A stretch of 64,000 nt of DNA from Bolinopsis microptera (Eukaryota > Ctenophora > Tentaculata > Lobata > Bolinopsidae). The position numbers and the translations under genes are program-made. The stretch is taken from positions 7,618,635-7,682,634 of the forward strand of contig NC_087079.1 of the NCBI RefSeq assembly GCF_026151205.1, given 5' to 3'. The notes under the pieces are model-generated. The model saw nothing but the letters and a program-made list of their open reading frames with translations, was not told the DNA's origin and made no database searches. Below, piece after piece: positions 49,023 through 60,690 of the stretch (its first letter is position 1; each line of letters begins with the position of its first letter).

Positions 49023-52000
49023 ATGAGTCTGGAACTGAGAGTGAAGCGGCGGGTACCGGAAGCTCAACTTCCCACCCGGACCTCGGAAGGAGCTGCAGGG
49101 TACGACCTCTACAGCTGCCAGGACTGTCTTATTCCTGCTCAAGGCAAGGTTTGTGACCGATCATCTTACTTTATCAGCTGGCGGGTGTCCATCTTTGATT
49201 TTATATTTTATACATAATATGTTATACATATATTTTATATGTATAATGTATTATTTACTATAATTATAAATATAGAGTATAGACGACTTAAGATATATTA
49301 GCCCTTTTCCCCTTCTCCATTTATATACCGAATTATTCCCAATCGTAATCTAGAAAAGGTGCGCACAGTTCGACAATTTACATTATAAGACAGCCTTACT
49401 TAGGGGGTTATACTAACAGAGTGGCAATGTCCGCGCTAAACGTCGCACATTACTGATAAACAACCCTACCTCCGCGGAGGTCTGTAACTCCGTACCTCTT
49501 AAGGCTAGAAATTAGAAATATTACAGTTTTAGCCGCACAAGATTAAAACATAATCCACATTGCTGTGATCCAGCTGGCTTTTAATTTTGAGTAACTATTT
49601 AATCTTTATCGGACTTTGTTTGAATCAATTGGACGCTGGAGGCCTACAAATAAAGTCTCGACAAAGTAGTTAAATTGAATACATCAAATGAATGCCTTCG
49701 GACATTCATTTTAATGTCGGTTTAAAATTATGTCCGTTCAAACAACGTCCGATAAGGTAAGGTCGGATATATGTCCGATATATTAATATAGACACTGCAC
49801 TGTCAGGCTATTGTAAAAACGGGTATCTCTGTTGCTCTCCCGGACGGTTGTTACGGCAGAATAGCTCCCAGGTCCGGACTGGCAGCCAGACACCACATCG
49901 ATATTGGAGCTGGGGTCGTCGACAAGGACTACAGAGGTAAGGAGACACGTGGTATGACACGTGGTATTACACGTGGTATGACACGTGGTATTACACGTGG
50001 TATTACACGTGGTATTACACGTGATATTACACGTGGTATGACACGTGGTATTACACGTGGTATCACACGTGGTATCACACGTGGTATGACACGTGGTATT
50101 ACACGTGGTATGACACGTGGTATTACACGTGGTATCACACGTGGTATGACACGTGGTATTACACGTGGTATCACACGTGGTATCACACGTGGTATGACAC
50201 GTGGTATGACACGTGGTATTACACGTGGTATGACACGTGGTATTACACGTGGTATTACACGTGGTATGACACGTGGTATGACACGTGGTATTACACGTGG
50301 TATTACACGTGGTATTACACGTGGTATGACACGTGGTATGACACGTGGTATCACACGTGGTATCACACGTGGTATCACACGTGGTATTACACGTGGTATC
50401 ACACGTGGTATCACACGTGGTTATATTTTACCTATTCTGCGGTTGTTAACTGTTATAATTGAGGTCATGTGATTCTCTAATTGAGTGACTAAAGAGAAGT
50501 GACCCCCCCCCCCTAAAGAGAAGTGACCCCCCCCCCTCTAAAGAGAAGTGACCCCCACCCCCCCCCCCCCCCCCTCTAAAGAGAAGTGACCCCCACCCCC
50601 CCCCCCCCTAAAGAGAAGTGACCCCCCCCCCCCTAAAGAGAAGTGACCCCCCCCCCCCTCTAAAGAGAAGTGACCCCCACCCCCCCCCCTCTAAAGAGAA
50701 GTGACCCCCACCCCCCCCCCCCCCCCCCTAAAGAGAAGTGACCCCCCCCCCCCCCCTCCAAAGAGAAGTACAAACAAGTGTCATGAGACTGGTTATAATC
50801 ATATTATGTTGATTTATTCACATTTTCAAAATAATAAAAAATTTAAAAACCTTAATTAATAACGTTGACCCATTGAACTAAATGTTTAAATTGTAACGAG
50901 GTTGATAACAAACCTAAAATAATTGTACACAAAAAATGAGTAGTGGGTACGTCCCGTTATATACTGAATACTGATATACATCATGTAACTAGCAAGTAAT
51001 CGTATTAGAGGGTATTAGACCATTAGGATAATTATAAACATTTTGTAAATCGGTAATTTAAGTAAATTTCTGTTATGAAATCGAACAAATATTACGAAAT
51101 CATCCTGAACCTAGCTAATCTAACTTATAATCCCAGAATGTGTGTCTGTCTGTCTGTTTGTAATTTCCGAGCGGCTTAATCAAGAAAACGGTAAGAGTTG
51201 CGGGACTGATTTTTTCGGTAAAGTGCCGACAAAACTCTGACGAAGTTAAATGATAAAGGTTTTTTAAATCGGTCGTTGGTAAGTGGTTTAATTGATGGTT
51301 TTGTACCACAAATGTAGTTTAGATAAACCTTATCAGGAAATTTGAACCACTATTATTAGGCGAAGGTGTGATATGTTACTTCAGAGGAGGTTTACCGGAC
51401 ATGTAAACCTAACACTCTCTGTACAGGTGAGGTAGGGGTGGTGATGTTCAACCTAACACTCTCTGTACAGGTGAGGTAGGGGTGGTGATGTTCAACCTAA
51501 CACTCTCTGTACAGGTGAGGTAGGGGTGGTGATGTTCAACCTAACACTCTCTGTACAGGTGAGGTAGGGGTGGTGATGTTTAACCTAACACTCTCTGTAC
51601 AGGTGAGGTAGGGGTGGTGATGTTCAACCTAACACTCTCTGTACAGGTGAGGTAGGGGTGGTGATGTTCAACCTAACACTCTCTGTACAGGTGAGGTAGG
51701 GGTGGTGATGTTCAACCTAACACTCTCTGTACAGGTGAGGTAAGGGTGGTGATGTTCAACCTAACACTCTCTGTACAGGTGAGGTAGGGGTGGTGATGTT
51801 CAACCTAACACTCTCTGTACAGGTGAGGTAGGGGTGGTGATGTTCAACCTAACACTCTCTGTACAGGTGAGGTAGGGGTGGTGATGTTCAACCTAACACT
51901 CTCTGTACAGGTGAGGTAAGGGTGGTGATGTTCAACCTAACACTCTCTGTACAGGTGAGGTAGGGGTGGTGATGTTCAACTTGGCTCAGACTGATTACCA

Positions 52001-52446
52001 GGTGACGCGTGGTGACAGGATTGCTCAGTTAGTTTTGGAGAGGATACTCACTCCACCTGTTCTAGAGGTTTCAATTGAAAATCATCTTGTTTATTTGTTA
52101 TGTGTAGTTTGATTGATTCAGGTGTGTTATCACTGTAATTAATAATAATAGCGTCTTATCGGATTTGTGTGTGTTAGGGTCTAGGGACCTTTCATATACA
52201 TTACGTAAGCCATGGGCCAGGGGAGCGGGTCTCGTGTTACTTATAAGAAGTCAGCCTTGTTTATCACGTTATATTGTCCAGGTGGAGGATTTAGATTCAA
52301 CTGAGCGAGGCGAGGGAGGGTTTGGTAGCACCGGTTACCATAGCAACAACCTTGGTAACTCTGAAAAACCTGTTACCAACGGTAAACGTGGCAATATAGA
52401 GCCTGACGAAAACCAGGTCAAGAAAACGAATGTTTCTGGCAGCTGA
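49023..52446 (+). CDS. DUT: deoxyuridine 5'-triphosphate nucleotidohydrolase (dUTPase)
   Basis: Trimeric enzyme that hydrolyses dUTP to dUMP, keeping uracil out of DNA and feeding dTMP synthesis. Exons 49023-49148, 49807-49936, 51955-52067 and 52282-52446 join in phase to 177 residues. All five motifs are present: AAGYDLYS (24-31), PRSGLA (63-68), [11 protein letters not shown] (catalytic Asp 81), [13 protein letters not shown] (104-116) and the C-terminal [10 protein letters not shown] (132-141). A further ~36 polar residues with a basic TNGKRGN and VKKTN follow, longer than in the human nuclear form. No mitochondrial presequence is visible. Exon 2 is followed 9 bases later by a 12-bp array, and the acceptor and start of exon 3 are copied 13 times; the last acceptor (51954) gives the family sequence. 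A poly(A) signal lies at 52502. Confidence 0.97.
49945..50421 (+). repeat. 12-bp E-box array, ~39 copies, after dUTPase exon 2 donor
   Basis: Units ACACGTGGTATT, with final T/G/C changes, begin 9 bases after the last exonic base (49936). Each unit has a CACGTG palindrome every 12 bases. Arg-Gly-Thr or Ile-Pro-Arg-Val frames are artefacts. Confidence 0.97.
50503..50765 (+). repeat. C-rich minisatellite, ~9 copies
   Basis: Units of TAAAGAGAAGTGACCCC followed by C runs of variable length, sometimes with CCCCACCCC. Same intron of dUTPase as the E-box array. Confidence 0.95.
51408..51980 (+). repeat. 44-bp array copying the dUTPase exon 3 acceptor and start, 13 copies
   Basis: The unit consists of CCTAACACTCTCTGTACAG|GTGAGGTAGGGGTGGTGATG plus TTCAA. 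Acceptors end every 44 bases from 51426 to 51954. The exon starts GTGAGG, itself a good donor, so each junction reads as a combined acceptor-donor (ratchet-like) site. Two units have GTAAGGG in place of GTAGGGG. Confidence 0.97.
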
Positions 52447-53090
52447 GATGATATATTTTTGGCTTGTGCTATTTATCATTATATATCTTGTTTAAAATAT
52501 CAATAAAAATATCGATAAAAACTTTCAGTTTAATTCTAATATTGAATTTTGGATTTACCTTTTTTGTCGAACTCGTGGATCCTTTTTTCTTAGCTGTTCT
52601 CACATTTCATACATAGTATGTATTTTAATATCGTTTAATCAAAGCATTTTTAATTATTTATACAATTGTTTATTGGCCTTTATTTGTTATTTGTAATACA
52701 ACATTTCTTACCATTATCAATTTATTTCAATATTTCAAACATCCACGTTGGTGTCATTACTCTTATTTAAGTCTTTAAACCTCAAGTAAACCACCTTTGG
52801 ACAATAACTGGGCTGGTTAAAACTAGTGACATTTGGAGGCTATTCATTCTCCAATATACAGCATTTATTACAAGGAGCTGCTATTCATTTTTCCTGAAGA
52901 TGCGATTTTATGCTATTAATTATCACAAAATCCTATCTTAAAATAACAAGAAATGAACTTAAAATATTCAGGACCATGACTGATCGCTGACACCCTACAC
53001 TTAACCAACAGCGTCATCTTAACCTGCAGTAGTTGATCAGTTCTGACATTCCAGACATTCCTGTAGCACGGTTACCATAGCAACCCTGTA
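52447..53090 (+). other. dUTPase 3' UTR and spacer to PQBP1
   Basis: AATAAA at 52502-52507, 56 bases after the stop. No gene or transposon seen. The PQBP1 promoter should lie within about 52950-53090. Confidence 0.6.
52502..52507 (+). terminator. poly(A) signal of dUTPase
   Basis: AATAAA close to the stop codon, followed by a second overlapping AT-rich GATAAAAAC. Confidence 0.65.
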
Positions 53091-56000
53091 ATGCCGCTAT
53101 CCGCTGCCCTTCTTCAGAGACTGAAAGCTAAGGGTGTCAAGTCCGTCGTTGGTAGGAGTTTATTTTCATTGTTTTTCTTCGATGTGTTTTGTAATTTCAG
53201 CTGCTCTTTCTGTTCTGTGTTGCTACGCGACGTATTTAACAATTCTTACTGATTATGGAATTTTATGGAATTTTATGGAATCTTCTATAAAAGTTTATCG
53301 AAAACATTTTACGTTTCGGTAAAGTAAAATATTTCAGAGGAGGAACCACAGGATGACGGGTGGGAATGTCCGAACATTTGGAACAAGTTTCACTCTTGTA
53401 GCGACTGGTGCAAAAATAACTGGAAATCCAAGAACCAAAAACAGGTATTTAACTAGAAGTTGCTGTAGATTTGGTGGGGAGGTGGGGCATATTTGTTGAC
53501 ACATGTCAGCAATTAACCAATCACCTTCAACTATTGATCAATCAAATCTTATAATCACCTCTCCACCAGAATCCACATCTATTACCAATTAATATTTTAC
53601 ACTGCTATTAGATTCATGCTTATGTTATCATATTATCTAAACACTAGTGTAACCCGTACCGGGGGGAATGCAACGTCAATTAATGTCAGTATTCCATGAA
53701 AACCCCAAACTGACATTGACATTAATTGACATTAATTGACATTAATTGACATTAATTGACATTAATTGACATTAATTGACATTAATTGACATTAATTTGT
53801 CTTGAAATTTGAGATTATCATTATTCGATAAATATTCAAGATATTCACGTCTATGTAAGTTAGACCGGTTCAAAAAAACAAAATGTCCTTGAATAATTAG
53901 GGTAAGGCACGTAATTTTGTCAGGGTACCTAATTTTGTCATTTTGCTCTTAAAAACTGCCTCGGCTCGGAATTTCAGCTTGAAAGAAAAGGTTTGTGTAT
54001 AAAAAGAAAGCTTAGACTTTGCTGAAACTGCTCCTACAAAGTTTAAGTTTCTAGCTCTTTTGCATCTGTGTCAAAAATGAAGGCGAAACTGTTAACCCGA
54101 AAAATAAATAAGATCCTTAAGGTTTTCTTAAGGAATTTTCAAAATTTTGATTTATTGCTATTTCAAAAGTAATTGAGCTAGCTTCATGCCATTGCATATT
54201 TCAAATATCTTCTACAGCAGAAGTATACGTACAAATTTTCAAGTCTCTAGCGCAATTATTGTTCAAGTTACAGAGGGTGACAAAATTAGGTTCGATTTTG
54301 CCAAAAGTACCTAATTTTGTCAAAAAAATCGACCTTTCTCAAATTTCTTGTAAATCACAGATTGTGTTGAAAATGGCCTTATTCAACTATTCTGAAGTTT
54401 TTTTGCCCATAGGATATGTATAAGGCACTTATAATAGCATAACACTTATAATAGCATATTTTCGCCGAGGTGGATAATCTGATTTTTTCAATCTAAAATG
54501 ACTAAAAAAATATTTGATGAAATTACTAAGCAAGTGATCTATCTACAGACATGAAAATTTCAACCTAGACCTAGAACCAATCGTTTTTCAAGATACCAGT
54601 GGTTTCAGGGGCATTTGGGGGCTATTTTCTAAGATTAGATACCCAAAAAGTGTCATCTTTTCATCAAGCTACAAAACTATGAAAACATCATATCTTTGGG
54701 ATTTTTGAGGTCAATGTTGGTAAAAAACGCTCGAATGATGCATCCAGGTAGTCTAAAATACCGAGAAACGGTTACTTTTTGCACAATCTTCAAGTGACAA
54801 AATTAGGTTCGGGGTGACAAAATTAAGTAAAGTCACCTAATTTTGTCATTTTTTCAAAATAATTTTTTTGAACATCTTCAACCCCAGCAATTTCGATCAT
54901 TTTTGTGTTAGAACTTGCCTAGACTGTCTACTATAACATGGTGGAGGTTTCATCTAAATCGGAATTTCAGACGAGGTTAAAACCCATGGTTTATATCAGG
55001 CAGTCGGAAAATTGCCAAAAAATGACAAAATTATGTGCTTTACCCTATGAGTATGTTCTTATCTGTTGATCCTTAGGTTCAAAGACCACCAAAAAAAATT
55101 TCAGCTTCCAACTCTTCCATCTTCGGTCCCCACCGACCACGCCCATATTTTATTGGTTTCTTATACAGGTAAAATATCTAGAATCGGCTTTTTTAGTATG
55201 AAGGAGTAATTTTAGCTGTTTAAGATTCGTTATTCAAACATAAATGTCATGAAGGCATTTCGTTTCATGTGGGTTTTAAGTTCTGATGATGTTGAGAACC
55301 ACGCCCTTGGATGGCCACGCCCATTTAAGAAAAATAAATTTCGGAAAACCGTATTATTTTAGTTTTCTATAGATTACTACTAGCTAAAGATGTAACCACT
55401 AGCTAAAGATGTAACCACTTCAGCTGGTAATAGAAGAGATATTTGATAAGATACCGACCTGTTGGAGACTAGTTCCGGACGAGGAGACGGGTTACTGTTA
55501 CTTCTGGAACACTAACACTAACGTAGTACAGTGGAGGTGCCCTGTTTTGCTCGACAGTAAGTGTTCTTTGATTTGGGATTTAAATTATCATTAATGTTAT
55601 TAATTTTCATTACATGATAAAATTTGTGTGACGACTGACGAGGGTATTGGTTTAAAAAGTCCGTGGTGTTACCTCTTATCCTCAGAGGATGCAGCTAAGT
55701 CAGCACCAGCTTACCAGCTGGAGGCAAGTGATAAACCACGTGATACGCTGAGCGACATCCCACGTGACAATGCACGTGCTCCCCCGCCTCATTTACAGAT
55801 GCCAACTGTTGACGAGGTTCCCACACCTCAGGTAGGAACACTGTGTCTTTAGTTCGGTAGGGACGATGACCCATTATCTCAGAGTAATGGGTATTATCTA
55901 AAATACCCATTTGTATTTTAAATAAAAATGTTATTTCTACGATCTTAAAGTATATAAGTCTGTAACTAACTCGTAATAAAGACCCAGGGTCGTAAGGAAC

Positions 56001-56402
56001 AGCGGAAGACAGAGTCGAGACGTTACAAGCCGCCTAGAGGAGAGGACGAGATAGATCCTATGGACCCTTCTTCCTACTCAGACGCTCCTAAGTAAATTAA
56101 GAGCAATTTAATGGCGTGTATTTCAGAATCGCTTATAATACTGTTCGGCACTAGAAGTTGGTTTTAAAAGTGACAAACTATTTAAACTCCTCTAATTTGA
56201 CAACTGATAACACCTGTTTTAAAGGGGAGACTGGGGACGGGGGCTACCAAAGCAAGGTGACGCTAAGACAGGGGTAGACGTGACGGCTAATGGGCCCCTA
56301 TTCCAACAGAGGCCCTACCCTGCTCCTGGGGCCATACTGAGGATGAACGCTGCTAACAGAGCCCCGGAGGAGGAGGAAGAGGAAAGCAGGGAGATGGACT
56401 GA
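53091..56402 (+). CDS. PQBP1: polyglutamine-binding protein 1 homologue (WW domain, spliceosome-associated)
   Basis: Nuclear protein linking transcription and splicing through the U5 snRNP. Exons 53091-53151, 53338-53444, 55424-55556, 55686-55831, 55988-56091 and 56225-56402 join in phase to 242 residues. The N terminus [15 protein letters not shown] matches the family. The WW domain (about 70-93) has both Trp and the YCYFWN core. The C terminus [41 protein letters not shown] is nearly diagnostic, the last part being the known U5-15kD-binding motif in mammals. Exon 2 carries a Cys/Trp-rich [12 protein letters not shown]...WCKNNW segment that I do not know from human PQBP1. The polar Arg-rich middle of mammals is short here. 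The last intron uses the weak acceptor TTTTAAAG. Intron 2 holds a MITE and an older element fragment. Confidence 0.94.
53711..53797 (+). repeat. 10-bp tandem repeat ATTAATTGAC, ~8 copies
   Basis: Perfect repeats at exactly one helical turn, in PQBP1 intron 2, about 100 bases left of the MITE. Confidence 0.95.
53900..55045. mobile_element. 1,146-bp Tc1/mariner-like MITE with TA duplication and iterated motif
   Basis: Ends GGGTAAGGCACGTAATTTTG and the reverse complement of GGGTAAAGCACATAATTTTG, flanked by TA on both sides (53898-53899, 55046-55047). The phrase CTAATTTTGTCA or its complement TGACAAAATTAG occurs repeatedly inside and near the ends (about 53928, 54280, 54307, 54798, 54832) in both orientations. 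No transposase frame. Lies in PQBP1 intron 2. Confidence 0.88.
55068..55240 (+). repeat. diverged relative of the 608-bp arm at 25015
   Basis: Shares with the arm, in order, CCTTAGG, ACCACCAAAAAAA (ACTACCAAAAAAA), AGCTTC, CCACGCCCAT, ACAGGTAAAA and ATGAAGGAGT at similar spacings. The copy is old and lacks visible partner arm. Confidence 0.75.
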
Positions 56403-56852
56403 GGGGAGGATTAATTTTACTATTATTGATTATTTAATTCAGCAGCTCAAGTTAAAGAATTTGATTGATGTCGGATGATTGACGAGTTTTCAGAGTTATC
56501 CCTTGTACAATCTTGAATTCTCGACGACCCAGTGACTTGAATTTTTTACGGAATTTGTTTTTCATTCCCATATTTACATAATGGTAATGTTATCTGAACA
56601 TTTTAAAGCCATATCACCAGTTCTGTTATTCCAGTAATTTGTAACACTATAGCCTTATATCAATATTTATTTGATGCCTTATCTATTCCAATTTGTGATG
56701 ATTAACTCTTTTTTATTCCGCTGTTGCAAATTAGAATTATATATTTTTCTATTTCTTACTGCTTTACGGGAAACCGATTCGATTGAATTTATTGTATGTG
56801 AAATGTTGATTGTTATCCTTAATTCAATTATTGTGTTAGGTATAAATTTAAA

Positions 56853-57230
<378 letters not shown>

Positions 57231-57410
57231 TTTTTAGCTGTTACGAAATTGTGTTCGGATAAAAAATGCCCAGGCCAACAGGAATCTTTTTAGACTTTCG
57301 TGTTTTATCAGGAAAACGATAACTCTTATTCTTAACTTAACCACTATTTTTATTTCGTTACTAAAGATTCAAATAGTGCATATTGGCAAACGAAAATATT
57401 TCGAGAGTGG

Positions 57411-57416
57411 AATAAA
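57411..57416 (+). terminator. poly(A) signal of TMA7
   Basis: AATAAA 181 bases after the stop. Confidence 0.65.
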
Positions 57417-57659
57417 TGTGTCATTGATCATCAAGCTAATGCTTTAAAATGTTGGGGGTAAAATTGAAATTGAATCAGCTGTTCTGAGTAATTTTATTTG
57501 TTTGATTAAATCGTTGTCTTATGTCTTATTTTATATATCCATGATCCAAACTGTATTAAATAAGCAAGCGCTAATTACTGCACAAAAGTCTACCAACTAG
57601 ATAATGGATAAGACTAGTGTGTAACCAGCCAGCTGTCTAAGAATTATTATTTGGCATTG

Positions 57660-57990
57660 TTGTTCACATAACCATGAGTCTTCGCGTACTACGTGACGCG
57701 CTTGTTTCACAAGTAAGCAAGTATTTCCCGTGCTGCCTTCGGCGGGCGCGAGGGCTCTGGTTAGACTTAGAGCAAGCAATGAAGCGCTGTACGAGTCCCC
57801 TTATATTACTTGTATATATTATATTACTTGTAATACTGCGCTTTGTAATATAGTAATACCTTACATAGCTTGCTATAGACTAGTCTCCTGCTTGCTCCTC
57901 TTTTGTATCACGTCGTGACCCCCATTGTCGTTTCACTAAGTGTAGCGTTTCTCTACGATACAGGGGGAGCCGCGCACTCGTGTTAGCATA
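57660..57990. repeat. copy of the GC-rich foldback family
   Basis: CGTACTACGTGACGCGCTTG near 57683 matches CGTACTTCGTGACGCGCTTG near 20209. AGGGCTCTGGTTAGA near 57750 matches 20229 in inverted form, and GTCGTGACCCCCATTGTCGTTTCA near 57912 resembles inverted 20590-20625. Between 57991 and 58600 no gene is seen. Confidence 0.7.
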
Positions 57991-58759
57991 TTTAGCGACG
58001 TAATATTTGATGTCAAGTTCGCCTAAATCAATGTGTTACCAATTTAACATCTTTCATGCAATTTGAATTAGTTCAGAATAAAGTTTATAAGAATGGAAAT
58101 ACTTTGAGCTTTACTAATAGAAAGTTTCACAATGTTCTAGAGTCTACACCATCCATTTAAACAACAAAAGGATGCTACATATCACAGAATGACTTGATTT
58201 TCCGTTAAAAGTAGCCATTTTATATCTTCATGCCCTTATAAAATGGGCTCAGCGCCACGCCCAAAATGGTTTTTGGCGAATTTCTCGAAAAGTAAGGATT
58301 TTAGGCCATGTCAATGTGTTGATCAATAACTTCTATATAAACATGCATATGCGGCTTCGTTTAAGCCTATTATGAAGTCTCTACGACCTTCAGAAGCAAA
58401 GGGTCAGTTACATTATTAGGTCAATATGGGCGTGGCCCTCCTGGGTTTTCCCCACGGTAATAAAAATGTCTCCAACCGAAAATCGTTTATTCATACCTTT
58501 GGGAAAGTCTGTTTAAAGTTTCGTGAGTATCTGAAGATTTGCAGATGCATTTCCATAAATGACTGGACTATTGCCAGCATCGATGATCGAGTATGACACA
58601 GCGCGCAACTATTAACTGGAAGTCACACCGTGCACGAGCGACTTGAAGCTCGTGCACGCCACCGACTACACATACTATGTCATATGTGCATCCTTGATCA
58701 TATCTTGTAGCACGATGCACCACTGGGCCACGCCGAGCTGCGAAGGATTGGCATCAGAC

Positions 58760-59094
58760 CAGTGGCGTAACGTTAGTGGCTGATTTAACTTGGCGCCCCC
58801 CGGCGGCTCGAAAAAGTCGCCCAAATTTTTTGTGTCCCTAAAAGAAAAGAAAAGTCGGGAACCTTTTTTTTGGCGCCCCCTACAGCTTTTTGCGCCCCTG
58901 GAGCAAAAAAGGACCCCAACAATTTTGTTCACACCGACTGAGCGCTAAATTGGACAGGGGAATACACCAATAAGGCGTTATTTTCAGTGAGAGGTCATAA
59001 AATTCAAGAAAAAAAACCTAGGGGTGACTTTTCGTTGAGAAAGGGCGCCTTTTTGGCGCCCCCTGAGGTTGGCCGGGGCAGCGTTACGCCACTG
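58760..59094. mobile_element. 335-bp hAT-like MITE with 8-bp target duplication
   Basis: Begins CAGTGGCGTAACG and ends CGTTACGCCACTG, the kind of terminal sequence common in hAT elements. Exact target duplication CATCAGAC at 58752-58759 and 59095-59102. The interior repeats TTTTTGGCGCCCCCT several times. It has jumped into an inverted copy of the GATTCACGATG repeat, whose halves flank it. Confidence 0.94.
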
Positions 59095-59219
59095 CATCAG
59101 ACATCGTCAATCAACATCCTATCAAAACGGCCTCGTATGTAGTTAAAATATATCAGGTAGTTAAAATATATTAGGTAGTTAAAATATATCAGACCAAAGA
59201 CGACTCAGAATCATTTCAA

Positions 59220-59440
59220 TTGTAGGTTTACAACCTACCAGGACGCGCGCCGAGTTGGACTCGTCGACGGTCCTGTATATGGAACAGATATTGCATTGAT
59301 ACATGTTTCGGCATGCGCGCGCTTCGCGCGCGAAAAGTGGCATGCAACGTATGTCAAAACAGATATTTTAAGAGTATCACCCGTTAATCATTTCAAGCGT
59401 GATAACGCGCCGCGCGCACCATTTCCGCCAACCTAACTAC
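59220..59440. repeat. inverted copy of the GC-rich foldback family
   Basis: GTTTACAACCTACCAGGACG and GCGCGCCGAGTTGGACTCGT near 59223-59265 are the reverse complement of the 20378-20420 unit. It is followed by CGCGCGCTTCGCGCGCG, a near-perfect CpG palindrome. Confidence 0.8.
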
Positions 59441-60690
59441 TAACAGAAGTAGATTATGTAAGCTTTACACTGCTTGCGCGTTCCATCCGGTACAAGGTCG
59501 GTGAAGAGATCCAAGTTTTATTTACTTTTTGCGGTTAGGCTCATGCAATAAAATCAATAGAAACAAATCCCTTCGCTATAATAACTCTATTACAGAAAAC
59601 TATATCGATTATTTACATTCCAAGCTCGTATAGCAGATGTCACATATTATTATAAGTTATTACACAATGAAAATACACAACATCCGAATGAATAAGTGTA
59701 AAATTCAGGAGAAATGAAAATCTTTGCCTCCTCGGCTTTGCCTTATCGGCTTACTTCAAAAACGTATCACCGGAAAAGTAGACAATAATACAATCTTCCT
59801 CCCAGCACAACGCTCATCTACGTAAATTTAACGAGAGTGACAAAAACAGAGGTAAAAATTAGCCGTCAAGGGAAAAAGATAAAGTTAAAGGATCCCTCAA
59901 GATCAGCCCTTCCTAAAGAGCCCGCCCAAAATGTATCACGTGAGTATTGTAACTATCTACATTCTACAGCCATTAGCAATTAAATTTGCGATCGAAATTC
60001 GAAAAGTTTGTAAAACTTTGGGCGATCAATTTAGTAAAGGATTAGAAACTCGTTAACTCACTAAATTTCAAACTCACAAACTCGTTAACTTTATAGCACA
60101 GTAACTCGACTACTTACGCCAAAATAAACAAGGAGCAGATTAGAGAGGACTAAATTTGAAGCTTCTGAAAGTTCATACAAACAAAACACTTTACAATAAC
60201 AAATAATTCAGAATAGATCGGAGGTTACCTTATTTGGGCATCACGTTGGGGGAGGTTGCTCAGTTATGAAATGAAAATAAATTTTAGAAAACCTCAATAC
60301 ACCGGTCATATTTTGACAGAGGCCAAGTTTTTGGGTTAATATAAGCACATAAACACGTTACGTGTGTAAAGAATGAAAGTATTTGAATGGTAAGAACTGC
60401 TCTATCTTTGTAGTTGCAAACTCACAACTTATCTCTTTAGCTGTATCTACTCTTGATACTATGAAAATGAAGTTCACAACTATTTACCTGTCATTATATA
60501 CTACCACAGCTACCGTCGTATCTACTGTTAAAATACAATCCACAGGAAGAATTCAATAACACATGTCTTAATGCTGCTAGCGATTGTGCGTTTTAACAGT
60601 AGATAAGACACAACGGTCAAGATGAAAAAAGGATTCAACACGACGACAGTTTCTATCCTCAAAGGTTGATCATCACATTTACTGTCTCAA
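59441..60690. other. AT-rich spacer downstream of the minus-strand gene
   Basis: No gene, transposon end or long open frame is supported. It contains the 3' flank of the right-edge gene. Confidence 0.5.

Noticed and set aside
49929-50472. Arg-Gly-Thr and Ile-Pro-Arg-Val repeat frames on both strands
   Set aside because: Translations of the 12-bp array in a dUTPase intron; the real exons flank it.
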